A stretch of DNA of 64,000 nucleotides, taken from NCBI GenBank assembly GCA_000697665.1, contig KL197722.1:242785-306784 (forward strand), given 5' to 3'. Numbering within the stretch: position 1 is the first letter of the stretch; each line of letters opens with the position of its first letter. The translations under genes were made by a program, and so were the position numbers. A model generated the notes under the pieces. That model saw nothing but the letters and a program-made list of their open reading frames with translations, was not told the origin of the DNA and did no database searches. Source of the DNA: Jaapia argillacea MUCL 33604 (Eukaryota; Basidiomycota; Agaricomycetes; Jaapiales; Jaapiaceae). This document shows positions 31,944 to 43,619 of this stretch, one piece after another.

Positions 31944-34900
31944 ATGATTCCCATACTGTATGCCGCTTGGGCTACAATTTTGTACATCCCCTTCATGTCC
32001 CTCTTTCTCAACCCCACAATGTTCTTCTCATTCTTCCAGGCAAAACACCAAGCCACCCTCCCGGCCGTTCATCAAGTCAACTACCCAGAACTTGGGGGTC
32101 GTTTTAGTTACGGAGTCGCTTCGCTTCCTCCAGGAATGCCCTCTCATATTGCATGTGTCTGTTCCTATCCGGACTCCCCCTCGTGCGCGGTGGAACACCC
32201 TGCGCCCTCACCAAGTTTCGATGTCCAATGTCCTTCTGTAGATGCTGTACCTTCGTCTTCAAACACCATAATCTCCACTCTATACGCCTTCGCCACCGAG
32301 CAAACCAAGAAAACTGGTTGTTCTTTCGCTCTCTTCGTTGGTCTCGTCGCAATGGCATCGCTGTTGTTTTGCATTTCTATTTTCCCTTCTTATTCGCGAT
32401 CCCAAACCCACGACAAGGGACGAACGAATGCCTCGGCGCCTCTGCCCATCATATCGGAATATCTACAGAAAGCGCCCTCAGTCATCGACGTCATTCTCGC
32501 CCAGATCCCTGACCAGGGTCACGTCCAGAAGTCAGTTTCGTTAGCCCCGGTAGCTATCGATCGACTACTAGATGAGTACGCGGAGTCACACGTGGGCGCT
32601 GTCGTACCGGTCTCCAACGACAAAGTTTATCCCGCCTCATCCCCCGATGCGTTAGCATGCGATCACTTCGAGGTCCCTTCTCCTACCACCAGTTCCTCAA
32701 ACTCTGGCGGAAGTGACCAGTGCCGATGTTTCAACCTGTCGAATACACCTCCGCACACTTGCGCATTTACGGTTTTTACGCCCGTCAGCCCCACGACATC
32801 ACACTATTTCTCCCCGCTTCTGTCAATTTCCCCTGCCATGAAAATCACACCTTGCGAAACTCCTGTTCTAGACCTCCCTGATCTGGGGCTTCCTCCATCT
32901 TCTGAGTTTGTCTCGTCTGCTAATTTGGCTTCTCTCTTGAAAGGCGACACAAGCCTCATCCCTGGTCACTGGAGGCCCACTCCCATTATTCAACGCCATC
33001 TTGCCAAGGCCCCTAGAACTGTCGCAGTCGGCAGCGAATCAGATACCAGCATAACCGATGTCCTAGGTCCATGGCTATCTCACAACCTCCAGGCTCGTGA
33101 CAAGCATGATTCGGACCTCGCCTCTAGCGCTTCCCCCCTTGCAGAAGCTGTTCGCCCTGGTAATAGCCCTGTAGACCCGGCCATTGGCTCAGACGGTCGA
33201 ACGTTTGACCAAGCGACTTCGTACGGATCGGAAGATATGAGTCTCTGCAGTGGCTCTACGAACAACAATTCTTTCGCCGGCGCCAGGTTTGAACCGTGCG
33301 ACAACAACCTACAGCGCTCTCCCTCTTGTGACATCAGCCAACCCCCAACGCCAGATATCGAGGCTGCCATAGATCGCTCTAGCCTTATCCTGCTGATCGC
33401 TCCCTTCACTCTTCCTTCCCCTGTATTCTCTGGCCACCATCAGGCCGTGGATCCAGTGGAGGGGTTGTGTGCTTCACTGGAAGATCTGACCTTGGCATCC
33501 CTACCTGACGACCAAGACCGGGAGGAAGAGATTTTTGTCACTGTATCGGCCACCGATGGAGTGGGACAACAGTGTTCTCCGTCGAGGGCGTGTATGGCTC
33601 CTCAAGATGTTGCTTCCAACGACCCCGAGGAAGTGGGTGCAGAAAGTATCAAGGCAAGCGAGGATGCCAGCGGATTGTCCTTCGACGAACCATCCAAGGA
33701 GGTCGTCGACTCTCTGGAAGATATGAGCTTGGAATCCGCCAATTCAAGCCGTTCCTTTCAAGAATTGGCGTTTGGGCATTCCAGACACGCAGAATCCTTC
33801 GAAGAATCCAGCTTGGAGGCCGCTAGTGGCATCGGTCTGTCTGCGCAAAATCTTCCCTTATCATTCCAAGGATCAATGGACTACGGAGATATGTCCTTGG
33901 AAACCGTCTCTGCTCACTCTGTGTGTGAACTGGTGGCGCTTGGACTCCGGACCTCTGTCCTGGATAGAATCTTAGAGGCCACAGGTTCTGGTGATCCGAC
34001 TCTATTATTGCCTTGTAACCGGGAACCAAGCGACGTGGCATCAAATGTTGAGGTAGAAGAACCAGCTCCGACAATCGCTTCTCCTTCGTCTTCTCTAGCG
34101 CATATATCGACGTATGCGCCCCTTGCGGATGCCGGCCCGCCTGTCGTCATCGAACTTGCTCCTCCCCAAGGTCTTTCGTTCCCTTCGGACCCTCAACCTC
34201 CTCATGAAGCTTGCCATCAGAGCTGGGATGTCGATGAATTAGAGAGGGCGGCTGTTAGTGACGGGGATGTATATGATCGGTTATTCCTTGGGGTCGGAGG
34301 TGGCGACCTTGCCGACAGTGACTGTATGCCAGTCCAATCGGATGCTGTGGATAGAAGGTATGACTCTGACTCTGGACCTAACAGTTGTACTGATGGATAC
34401 TTCGGGCAGTCCTTTGTTGCCACATCATGACGAGGAGTCTCCATCAATTGTGGGTGTCCCATCTGGAGACTCCGGCGTTGAAATAGTCATGTATGTGACG
34501 GCATCTTTCTGTGCGTGTGGTGGCTGAATGTTGTGATAGTACGGTCGACGATCAAGCCTTGATGTTCAGTCCTCGCCTCGACCTGTCTAAGGACGAGTTC
34601 ACAACAGTCCCGCAACTCCTGGTGACTTCCACCGGAGGTGTTGTAATCGAAACAAGTTCAAGTTTATCATGCAACCCCCCAGAGTCAACGTCTTCCGAGG
34701 CATCCTCCCTGCCGCTCTCTACCGAGCCATCGATTGTGGGTGAAGAATGCCTTTACATGGACGAAGCACAGGCTGTCTCGGAGGCTCTTGACTTGGAACC
34801 ACTTAGTGAAAGGTGCGCTCATCAACGCTCTCTTCGACATCCCATCACACTAACATGATTGCACAGTTACTTTGGTCTGCATCGACTTGACCTCTCCCCG

Positions 34901-36433
34901 CCAGCCTTTCCTGAAACCGATGTTGAAGCTTCTGGGTATGTTTCCTGCGGCCTCGGAAATTCGTTGCCTAATAGCACAAGCGAACTTCGTTTAGGAGTGT
35001 CGTGATGGACCTGAAACACCTCCCTTCTATTCAAGAGTTCCCGGAACCTAATACTACACCTCCCTTCGCTCCGCATCTCCTTTTGACCACCCCGGTTGGA
35101 GAGATTGCAGATCTCACTCCCAGCTTGTCATCTAATCGAGCAGGATCTTTTGAGCTCCATCCCCTTCCCGTCTCCGAGAGCGATGGCTTAGGAGCCGGTG
35201 TGGATGACGTTCTTTTGGTGGAACCTTGTGATGATTATAGCCTGGCTGATCCTGCAGAGGAGCAGGATATTCTTGATTCCAGTGACGCTGAATGCGCCTT
35301 TCCTTCTCGTAGCGGATCCGATGAAGAAGAATCGGATGTCTACTATGACACCGATACGGAGTGCGAGGGACAAGGAGGATTAGCGAGACGGTGGAGTGAT
35401 GAAGCGTTGTCGGAGCCGGATGTCAGTTATTTTTCGCCCAAGGAGGACAACACCGACGGCGAGAATATGTCAGAGTCCGGGACTGAGGATGATGAGGATG
35501 AGGACGAGGAAAGCACGATCCCCACGCATATCAACCATGAGCAAGGGGATCCCGCCGAAGTTGGAGGTCATTTCAATGGCCTTACCGCAGGGTTAGTCAG
35601 GTCTCAAACTTATGTTTATCCTTTGACCAAGCTTGCCCTCTAGGATATGGGCAAACGTAGCCGATGACACGGCTGAGCGTCTCGCACTTCCTCGTTTTAC
35701 TGGACTAGACTTCGACTCGGTTGATTCGTTCTGGGACAACCCCACTCGGACAGACAGCCCCTCTACCCCCAATTCATCCCCGTCATCTTCCTCCAGCACG
35801 CCCCCGAGCCCGATCCTGACTACCGCGCCTTCACTTTTCTTGAGACACAATCCTAACCAATTCACACACAATCCTCGCCGTCGCTCCCAATCCGTAAGCC
35901 CAAACACCAGCTGCATCACCGTGGATGACTTGCCCGTTCCCAGCGCGTCCGGCTATGTCATCCCTGCATGCCGTAGTCCCTCTGACAGGATACCGATGGG
36001 CGGTGTTTGGGTGAGTAGGCACCCCCTTGGTCCTGTTGGACATGATGGCGAGGAACGCGCTTGGCAGCCAAGGAAAAGAGTTGCTCCTGCTGTTGCTATA
36101 GAAAGAGGTGATTTGGGGAGGAAAGGGGAGGCTGATTTCGAGGGCGTTGTGACAAAATACGAGTTTAACGGTGGACAGATCATATTGGCGAAGGAGCGAT
36201 TGAGCGATGCAAATGAGGGTGACGAAGTGGGGATCATTGTTTCGGCTGCCTCAAGCGACACTGTTGATGTGGAGGGAGGTGAAGCGGTTATTCAGGGCCG
36301 GAAAACTGGGACAAGGAACGAGCGCCTCAGTGCCTCAAGGGTCGATTCTGTTTCACCTGCTGTGCAACGCCAGCCGAGTCTTTCATTAGGGGCTGTCGTG
36401 GCGAAGGCGCTGGGATGGTCCCGACGTGATTAG
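31944..36433 (+). CDS. Large acidic membrane-anchored protein with MSLE repeats
   Basis: Unrecognised protein of roughly 1,350 residues. The start ATG is at 31944, where a hydrophobic segment begins (MIPILYAAWATILYIPF). A second transmembrane helix lies near residues 126-150 (ALFVGLVAMASLLFCISIF). The rest is Ser-, Pro- and Asp/Glu-rich and probably disordered. Five degenerate copies of an E-D-M-S-L-E-S/T unit lie between about 33227 and 33905 (LEDLTLAS, LEDMSLES, FEESSLEA, YGDMSLET and a weaker SEDMSLCS). Exons: 31944-34357, 34411-34490, 34540-34812, 34867-~34936, ~34996-~35592 and ~35644-36433. The first three introns (53, 49 and 54 nt) are phase-checked. The C-terminal exons contain an acidic run (EDDEDEDEEST). 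Probably an endomembrane or plasma-membrane protein with a long cytosolic tail; the function is unknown. Confidence 0.68.
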
Positions 36434-36770
36434 AAATTGAGCATTGACGGTACATTTGTTGGATTTTTGTTCGCGCTTTATGTGATCATCTTCGTCGTTG
36501 TCGCCATCGTACCCTGTATTTCGATAACTTGTACTGTATCATTACGGATGTGAGTTTGTATCATTGATATGTTTAGAGCCATCATCTTCGCCCGTCTCGG
36601 GGTGTGACCCAAAATACTAGTGATCAAACAAGGAGGTATCCATACATCGTCCCTAGATCTGCGTCATCTATTGTGTCAAGTGGAAGCGTGCCTGCATGAT
36701 CCGGAAATAGGGTGAGTGTTATGCGACTGTGAACAGATAGGAAGCAGCACTCACAGAGAGTACGCTACTA
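36434..36770. other. Convergent 3' intergenic region
   Basis: 337 nt between the 3' ends of the large membrane protein gene and YAR1. Likely both 3' UTRs; nothing else was seen. Confidence 0.5.
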
Positions 36771-37434
36771 CTAAGGCTGCTCGGCAGGTTTCTGCGGTGA
36801 TTCCGGGTTCTTCGGTCTTGAGATGCTCATCGTCGCGATCTGACCATCCGCATCCTGGATCTCGACCTCGATGTCCTGAGCATCATCCACAACCTCCTCC
36901 TCTGCTCCTTCTTGTTCCTGGGAACCCCCCGCATCATCTAAATTCATAACCCCGACCAACCATTTTGCCCCTTCATCCCACCCAGCGATCTCAGCTTCAC
37001 CTAACGGCGTTCTGCCCGCAGAGTTTTTGATATCGATCAGATCTATGCCCGGACCCTCTTTGTGCTGAACAAGGGCTTGGACGATGGGAAGATGAGCGTT
37101 GATGCATGCCCAATGGAGCGGGGTCGAGAGGGCTTCGTTCTGAGTTGCAAGAAGACTCGGAGGGAGGAGAGGGAGGAGGTGATTCAGGACATCTAGGATA
37201 CGAAGCCATCTTGAATAAATGAGCCTCTTTCTAGGTGTGAAACGGAATGTTGACTCTACCCATGTGTCCGTTTCCGCAAGTCATATGGAGGATGGTGTTT
37301 CCATTCTCATCTCGAATGTCGGCGAGGGATTCGGGATTGTATTTTTGAACGAATGATTGAATGTCTTCGAGATCGCCGTAGCGACATGAAAGAAGGAGCT
37401 CCTCTTTGTCTTCTTCAGAGGGTTTGACGGACAT
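36771..37434 (-). CDS. YAR1: Ankyrin-repeat protein YAR1
   Basis: Yar1-type ankyrin protein, in yeast the dedicated chaperone of ribosomal protein uS3 (Rps3). Two exons, 37434-37260 and 37192-36771, join in phase (Gly-Asp codon split) to give 198 residues, close to yeast Yar1 (200). The N-terminus EELLLSCRYGDLEDIQSFV leads into repeat DENGNTILHMTCGNGH. Next, NEALSTPLHWACINAHLPIV and SAGRTPLGEAEIAGWDEGAK complete the repeats. The acidic tail (EEEVVDDAQDIEVE) is also typical. The start chosen is the ATG at 37434; an upstream TTG-started frame was ignored. The intron is 67 nt (37259-37193). The function is taken from the family. Confidence 0.86.
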
Positions 37435-38059
37435 CGTGTTGGAGGCACAGATAGATTTTTTGCAGAGAAGATCGGCAGGAGTAGCAGAGTAAGACCAAAG
37501 ATATGTTTTCGGCAATGCCCGATCATTGGTTTCTCGGTGACCCCATCACCCCGACTTATCTGCCTTGGTACTGCCTCCCGAGTTTGCTTGCATCGCGGTT
37601 TCTGGAAAGAATGGCTGAAGCTGAGCATCGCCTGTACCACAGTACTACCGGTTCTCGTCGACCAAGTCCTCGCACGACGACGGGCGAGGGACCTGGCGGT
37701 AACCGTTCCTGAGCTGCCAGTCGGACGCATCGGTGAAACACATGCATTTTTACCGTCAGCTGGATCTATTCTCTGAGGTATTCTGTCCACCTGCCTTGTT
37801 CACGAGCACAGCAATTGCATCATTCGATTCCGAGAAGCCCACTTCTTCGTAGCCTTGAAGCCAAGGTTCCATGTGGCGTGTCGATCTGCCTCTCCGGCTA
37901 CTTGTGCTACCCATCATCCGATCGCGTGCAGTGTGGTATGATCCTTGGTTGCTTGCTGGATGCCTGTATAACAGGTCTCCTCAAATAGGGATCTGTGCTT
38001 TCCGTATATCTTCACCGTAAGCCACTGGTCCTGCTGGATGGTGTTCACGACACAACACT
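37435..38059. other. Divergent intergenic region
   Basis: About 625 nt between YAR1 (-) and the polytopic membrane protein (+). It holds the YAR1 promoter and probably an unrecognised first exon of the membrane protein. No RNA gene or repeat was seen. Confidence 0.4.
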
Positions 38060-40533
38060 TTGACCAAGGCTCTCCATAGTTCATTGCTCTGCTCAAATTC
38101 TGCTTCTACTATTTTTCTCGGGCGCCTCTTCTGTTGTCTTTTGCCTTTTGCTTTCGTCTCCTTCGCCTACGTTTTGCTCTGGAGTGAATGTCGCATTCCT
38201 CACCGGCGACCTACCTTGTCTGGTCAACACTATCATGCCTTGTTCGTCTCTCCACACATTTACGGAACGGAGCATCGTCTGATTATGACGGGAGTACAGC
38301 TAGGTGCATTCCTCATCTATCACTTGTGGTCGTTTGACCGTTTCAAGTGCCTCAAGTACGTCAATCGAACCCTACAGTCCCACTCATTCACGCTAAGTCT
38401 GCACACAGATGGAGTAATGGACAGAACTTCGGGGCTTTCAAGCGTGTCATGACTGTACGTTCCGGCCTGCAAGCTCCGTGTTGATCCGAACGATTGAATA
38501 CTCCCTCTAGTATTCGTACCTACTCAGCGTACCCCTCATACTTGCCTACTCCGTTGGCTTTACGGTCCTGAAGTATAAGCAAGGCTACTCGTTCATCCCT
38601 GATCATGGCAGTACGTCTATGTACTCCTTAGTCGGTTCCTGTGGTCCTGATTATCCCCGCGACATTTAGTCGTCCCAACTCCGTACCAACTGTGGCCCCA
38701 GTCCTATCAAACTGCGATCTTTCCCTTATATCTGATGTTCTCAGTCGCTTGGAGTTTGGAGATGTGCGTCCCACTCTTACCTTTTTGCCATCTGGACCCT
38801 TAACCCTCACACCACCTCCTCGATCAGGGTAACCCATCTTGAAGGTGCCGCCTCCATCCCCCGAAGAGCTTTCACAAACTAACTTCGATCATTAACTCGC
38901 TTTTCCACCAGAGCTCTGCTTCTGGCTTTTCCTGATCAACGCAGGCTCAGTTCAAAGAGATTGGTTCACCTCGTTGTATTTCAAAGCTTGGGCTATGGGG
39001 TCATGTGTGGCGGTCGTTTATATGCCACTTGTAACCGTATTACTGAGAGGCGATTTGGTCAAGGTTAGTTTCGTTGGTACAGCAAACAGTCCGCCGTGCG
39101 CTGATAACGAAATTTAGTGTGAAGCTTACACGTTCCTCGCTGGCAGCATAGGGAGCCTGTCGTTGACGCTTTGGTTCACTCCTGTTCTGTGTGTCGTCTT
39201 TTTCCAATTTGCTTCTTGTTAATACTCAAGTTTCTCTCGGTTCCCTGGGATTTTACCAGATGGACCTTCCCAAATCTCCTACAGAACCTCGTGAGTCCAA
39301 CTATTGTGTTTGCATACCTAAGAGGTACGACGCTGATACTTCGTAACAGAAAGCAGAGGGCGTAGATTTGCAAGTCCTCATCCGATTGACCAAGTTCCAC
39401 GAGCTCAACGTACGTATACCACTGATTCATGGATGGTTCAAGAGATCTGACCTTGTGGGACAGAGTCTTCGGGTGTTCTTCCGATACCTCTTCGTCCTCC
39501 CTTTGATCGTCCTTGGAGTCGATGGAGTCAGACCTCACCAAGACGTCAATGCCAGCGTGTATGTTCAATGTATTCGCTGACATTGGACTGGTTTCGAAGC
39601 TGAGCTGTTACTTTTGGACGCCTTTCAGGTTAGCGACCGGTTAGTCCGACCTCTTTATTACTCGATAAGGACATGTTCTGATAGGTGCACGTTGCGTAGA
39701 CATTCTGGCGATGATTGCCGCCGTGGGGTGTTGCATCTCATCGGGCATAACTCTCATTGTATGTCCCGCAAAGCTTGTCAGATGCCAAGCGTGATTCAAG
39801 GACGTTCACTCTCGTTGCAGATATTCTTCCCTCGCTCAATTGAATCGGAGATCGGCATCAAGGAACAAAAGCGCCTCCATTCGCAAACATCGCACTCTCG
39901 CTCGCACGCCAACCTATCTGCACACTCGCCATCACAAGCTCACGACAGGGCAGCTACGCTCAGACAAACGGCTGCAGAGCCCGACACTCGGGAGCAGAAG
40001 ACACTCCCGAGGAGTGGGTCCTATTTACTCACCTCAGGCTCCTCTCCCGTACGAGAGTCCGTCGCACTTCCTATCGTTGATTATGATGATTATGGGTACC
40101 ACTACCCTACCCAAGCCCCATACTCCCCGTACACGAGCCAACAATCGAAAGTTCGCATTACCTCACCCACACCAATCGATAATCCACCATCGCAACCCGC
40201 CGAGGTCCCTCATCCCCGAGCCCTTCCATCAAGGCCACTACCACGACTTCCACCCAATCGTAGACGTTCAGATTCTCCTACTCTCGGTGAAGTCCCGGAT
40301 CCGTATATTGGCAAGGCTGGCGAGGATGTAGAATTGGGACCCATACGTTTGGGAATGCTGACAGAAGAGAACCTCAGTACGCATGATAAGAGGATGAAAT
40401 CGAGGTATAGTATGTTGGTTCATACTTACACGTCGCCGATCGGTAAGTCTTACCTCGAGTCTGATGCTAATCATCCATTAACTGATTGATTCCCAATGAA
40501 GATTTAGCATATGGTCACGGCGAGGATGGGTAA
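38060..40533 (+). CDS. Polytopic (7-8 TM) membrane protein of an uncharacterised basidiomycete family
   Basis: Multi-exon gene for a membrane protein with seven or eight hydrophobic helices and a long Pro/Ser-rich cytosolic tail. It resembles fungal GPCR-like proteins of unknown ligand. Joined pieces: GVQLGAFLIYHLWSFDRF, GAFKRVMTYSYLLSVPLI, PTPYQLWPQSYQTAIFPL, LMFSVAWSLEM joined by an intron to VTHLEELCFWLFLINAG, MGSCVAVVYMPLVTVLL, AYTFLAGSIGSLSLTLWF, VLIRLTKFHELN, RVFFRYLFVLPLIVLGVDG and FFPRSIESEIG. The tail ends DLAYGHGEDG with the stop at 40531-40533, after an intron whose phase was checked. The first exon and start ATG are not resolved; 38060 is a lower bound for the visible hydrophobic frame. 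I recall similar unnamed Agaricomycete proteins but no function. Confidence 0.65.
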
Positions 40534-40690
40534 CATCCAAAACATATTTTGCGAAGCAGCAGTTTATCTTGTATTCGACGTGTAACTTTGACAGTCAGCA
40601 TGTACTGGGGAGCCATCAAAGCGGGTCTCTTTACATGGACAGTATCTTCAGGCCCAGGTATAATGGTTGAGATGTCAACTTCTGAGGCGG

Positions 40691-42498
40691 TCAGCATACA
40701 TCGATATCGGTCGTGGCATCACCCAGGAGTAGCAAAGCTCGTTCCAAATCATCATCGAAGCGAGTGGTCCAGTGCCATTCCCACTGCCCATATATCTTCC
40801 GGCTGAGCTCTTTCAATTCTGCTTCACCAACACTTTCACGTTCGTTCCAAGCCTCTACCTGCCACGAATCGTTGAATTCGTACATCAGCCCCGTGGCTCG
40901 AGTTTTCCAAACTAACTCGTTGGCGAAAGGAAGCCGGATGGTTTCGTATACCTTGAGAGCATCGTGAATGTTTGAGGGACTGGTCGGGACATTTGACAGG
41001 AGGCGACCTAAAATGTAGGCGTCCTACATCAGGTCGGTTAGAAACGTTTTTGTGGACTGGACATGTCTTGAGATTTCCACATACCTCAATAGCTTGTCCA
41101 GCACCTGCTCCAAGGTGTGTATGCATTGCATGAGCCTTCAGGAGTAAATCTTGGATGAGGTGAGGAAGGCAGCAGACAGTGCAGCTGAGCTCACCGCATC
41201 GCCTATCAAAGCAACTCGTTCTGTGGCGTAGGCTGGCAAAGATCCCATAACATGGATGACCCAACGCGAGGGATCGTCCATACACTACACAACTAGCGTT
41301 TAAGTGCCGGAGATTCAGCCACCACAATCATGATGGGCACTCACATCAACCAAAGCTCGCACTTCATGTTCCCAACCAACAAAGTGGTCAACTACCTCTT
41401 GCCGTGGTACGTCACTCACCCACTTCCCCTCGAACATAGTGCCTTCTCCATTGGGGATATTCACAAAAGCAGCGACGTTGACGAAACGGCCGTGCGAGAT
41501 TGGATATGAGATGAAATGCTGCAAAGTCTTAGAGAGAACTTGCGTGGGATATAGCGGCACAAACGTACCTTGTCTTTTCCTACATACTTTTAGAAAATCA
41601 GGAATGGAGGTTTCCAACAAAGCGAGCGGAAGGAACGTACAATCATAGGTTTCAGAGCCGACTCATGTTCCGGGTACTTCGCAAAGAATGTATGGGTAGG
41701 AATCAAAGCTCGATACAAGACAGTGCCTGTCCACTTTGGTTCGATTTTCTGTCTGAAATCCGAGCGCTGGTCGGGATCTGTGACTTTCTCTACCATAGGT
41801 CGAAACATGGATGTTCGTGTCGGTGAATGAATGCCATCAGCACCGACGAGAACGTCGGACTCGGCGGTAGTCCCATCTTCGAAATGGAGCATAATTGTGC
41901 TAGAGGAGCTTTGGGTGTAGGAAGCAAGCCGTTTGGAGACGTGTATCTTGCAAGACGGGGGTAAACTGGACTTGAGCACGTCGACCAGGTCGGCACGGTG
42001 AAGTGTTATGGAACCATCTGGAGGAACATATGAGCCCTTAGACTTCTTGTGCTACAAGAAGAACCGGGAGTACATGGGGCCATCATACGAAAGAACTCGT
42101 GTCCGTCGATCTGGTCCGACTTTCTAAATATAAAACCCGGTCCTAGAAACACCAAAATGCGATAAACATTGGGACAAGAGACCGAGAAAGAATGCGCTTA
42201 CTCGGTTCCTCCTTGGGAGGTTGAATGGCTTTCTTCGCCAACTCGATATCCAGACCCAATAACTGCATAATGCGCCATGTCCGCCTCCATACACTGATCC
42301 CCGCTCCAATAGTGGTGAGCTCGGACGCCGCTTCGTAGATATCGACTGGAATTGTTGAGTACTTTCCCAGAGTTACAGCGAGGGCTAGGCCACCGATGCC
42401 CCCTCCACTGATCAGTGCATGAAGTGAGAATCGAGAAGATGAGAAGATAGGTGGACGCACCAAATCGCGACTCGAACGGGGGGTGAGCTAGATGACAT
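40691..42498 (-). CDS. FAD-dependent monooxygenase, salicylate hydroxylase-like
   Basis: Flavoprotein monooxygenase of the salicylate-hydroxylase group, which hydroxylates aromatic acids with NAD(P)H and O2. The start ATG at 42498 gives MSSSSPPVRVAI and, over an intron (TG|T codon), CGGGIGGLALAVTLG, the GxGxxG dinucleotide motif. VDIYEAASELTTIGAGISV follows. The DG motif is VLVGADGIHSPTRTSMF and the GD motif VALIGDA joins over an intron to AHAMHTHLGAGAGQAIED. The C-terminus has ALKVYETIRLPFANELV and ends TTDIDVC at 40691. The length (~430-450 residues) and all three FAD/NAD(P)H motifs are normal, so it should be active. The substrate is inferred only from the family. It is convergent with the membrane protein gene, with 157 nt between them. 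Confidence 0.87.
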
Positions 42499-42948
42499 TG
42501 TCAACAAGTTACGCGCTGAGCAACTGGGATCGGCAACTGCGCCAGACGTGAACCTCGCTTAATACTACCCATCAGGATGACTGAGCCGACCATTCTAAAG
42601 AGAGTCAGAAGACGAGAAGCACTCGGGTTGCTTCGGAAGGTCTGCGATGTTGAGCCCAGAGACGATATAAAATCGTGAGCCATGGCCTCACAGATTGAGG
42701 GTCGTTTCGAGACATGGCGATTCAGAGGGATGGTAGCTGACAGAGTAGGTTCTGTTCCTGCCGACCGAATACATCGTGCATGTCACAAAGGGCGTGGTCG
42801 TGCGATAGCAAGATTTTCTTTGGTCATGACGGCCATCAGGGTGTAATATTAGTTTGATATAATCATGTTGGTGGTTGAAAAGGAAGGCAGGAGCGGACGG
42901 ACGGCAATTCGCGACTGCTCTGATCTTGCCCTTTACGGATTTTCCATC
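42499..42948. other. Divergent promoter region
   Basis: 450 nt between the monooxygenase (-) and the CHY zinc-finger gene (+), if the latter starts at 42949. No motif stood out by eye. A 105-codon minus-strand frame here carries no domain and was not called. Confidence 0.45.
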
Positions 42949-43619
42949 ATGTGGTGGGTGTTTCTGTTTGCTAGACGTCTTCCCGCCACGATGGCATCCT
43001 GCCAACCGAATGGCGCGACCGGAACCACCCTAATATCGGGCTAATCTATGTGTCTATCGACAGTAAGCATATCCTGAACGCCCAAGTCTCCATTCGAGCC
43101 CCGTGCTGCAAACAATGGTTCGACTGCGCGGAATGCCACGCCGAAACTCAGGATCACAAACTCGCCAAGACCACTGAGATGGTTTTCCTTTGCAAGAAGT
43201 GTAAGAAGGCTTTCAGGAAGGATATGACTGCGTATGAGGAGAGTGATGAGTTTTGTCCGCATTGCGACAATCACTATGTAAGTGCTCGCTTCACGTTGCA
43301 TCTGGCTTGCGAGTACGAGACGATGGAACCTATTGAGGTCCTTGCCTGTTCCTCGCACTTGGAGGTCATCGGCGATCGTGGCGATCTTACTGAGTCAATT
43401 ATCACGACAGGTCGTGGAAGCGAAGACACCACAGGCAGTACTTGGTTTGGAAGGAGAGGATCCTAGGATCGACGCTCGGTAGGTCTATCACACACATCGC
43501 GGTCCCGCTCATCCAATGACTACTTCGTTTGCCTTTCCAGTCTGCTGAGAGATAACCGCATCAAGCGGGAAACCCAGATGCTCTTCGATGAGGAGGAATT
43601 AGCTGAGCGACTGGGTTAA
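42949..43619 (+). CDS. CHY zinc-finger protein
   Basis: Small protein (~140 residues) of the fungal CHY-zinc-finger family; in yeast the relative Hot13 acts in mitochondrial intermembrane-space import. The frame from 43064 gives KHILNAQVSIRAPCCKQWF, DCAECHAE, MVFLCKKCKKAFRKD and EFCPHCDNHY. Over an intron, VVEAKTPQAVLGLEGEDPR and a C-terminal LFDEEELAERLG follow. The zinc ligands are complete only if the protein begins Met-Cys-Lys-His. A five-base first coding exon (ATGTG, 42949-42953) spliced by an intron 42954-43063, with a CTAAT branch point 18 nt before its CAG, supplies exactly this. The ATG at 43048 would break the frame. The stop is at 43617-43619, immediately at the left edge of the tandem duplication described below. 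Confidence 0.78.
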
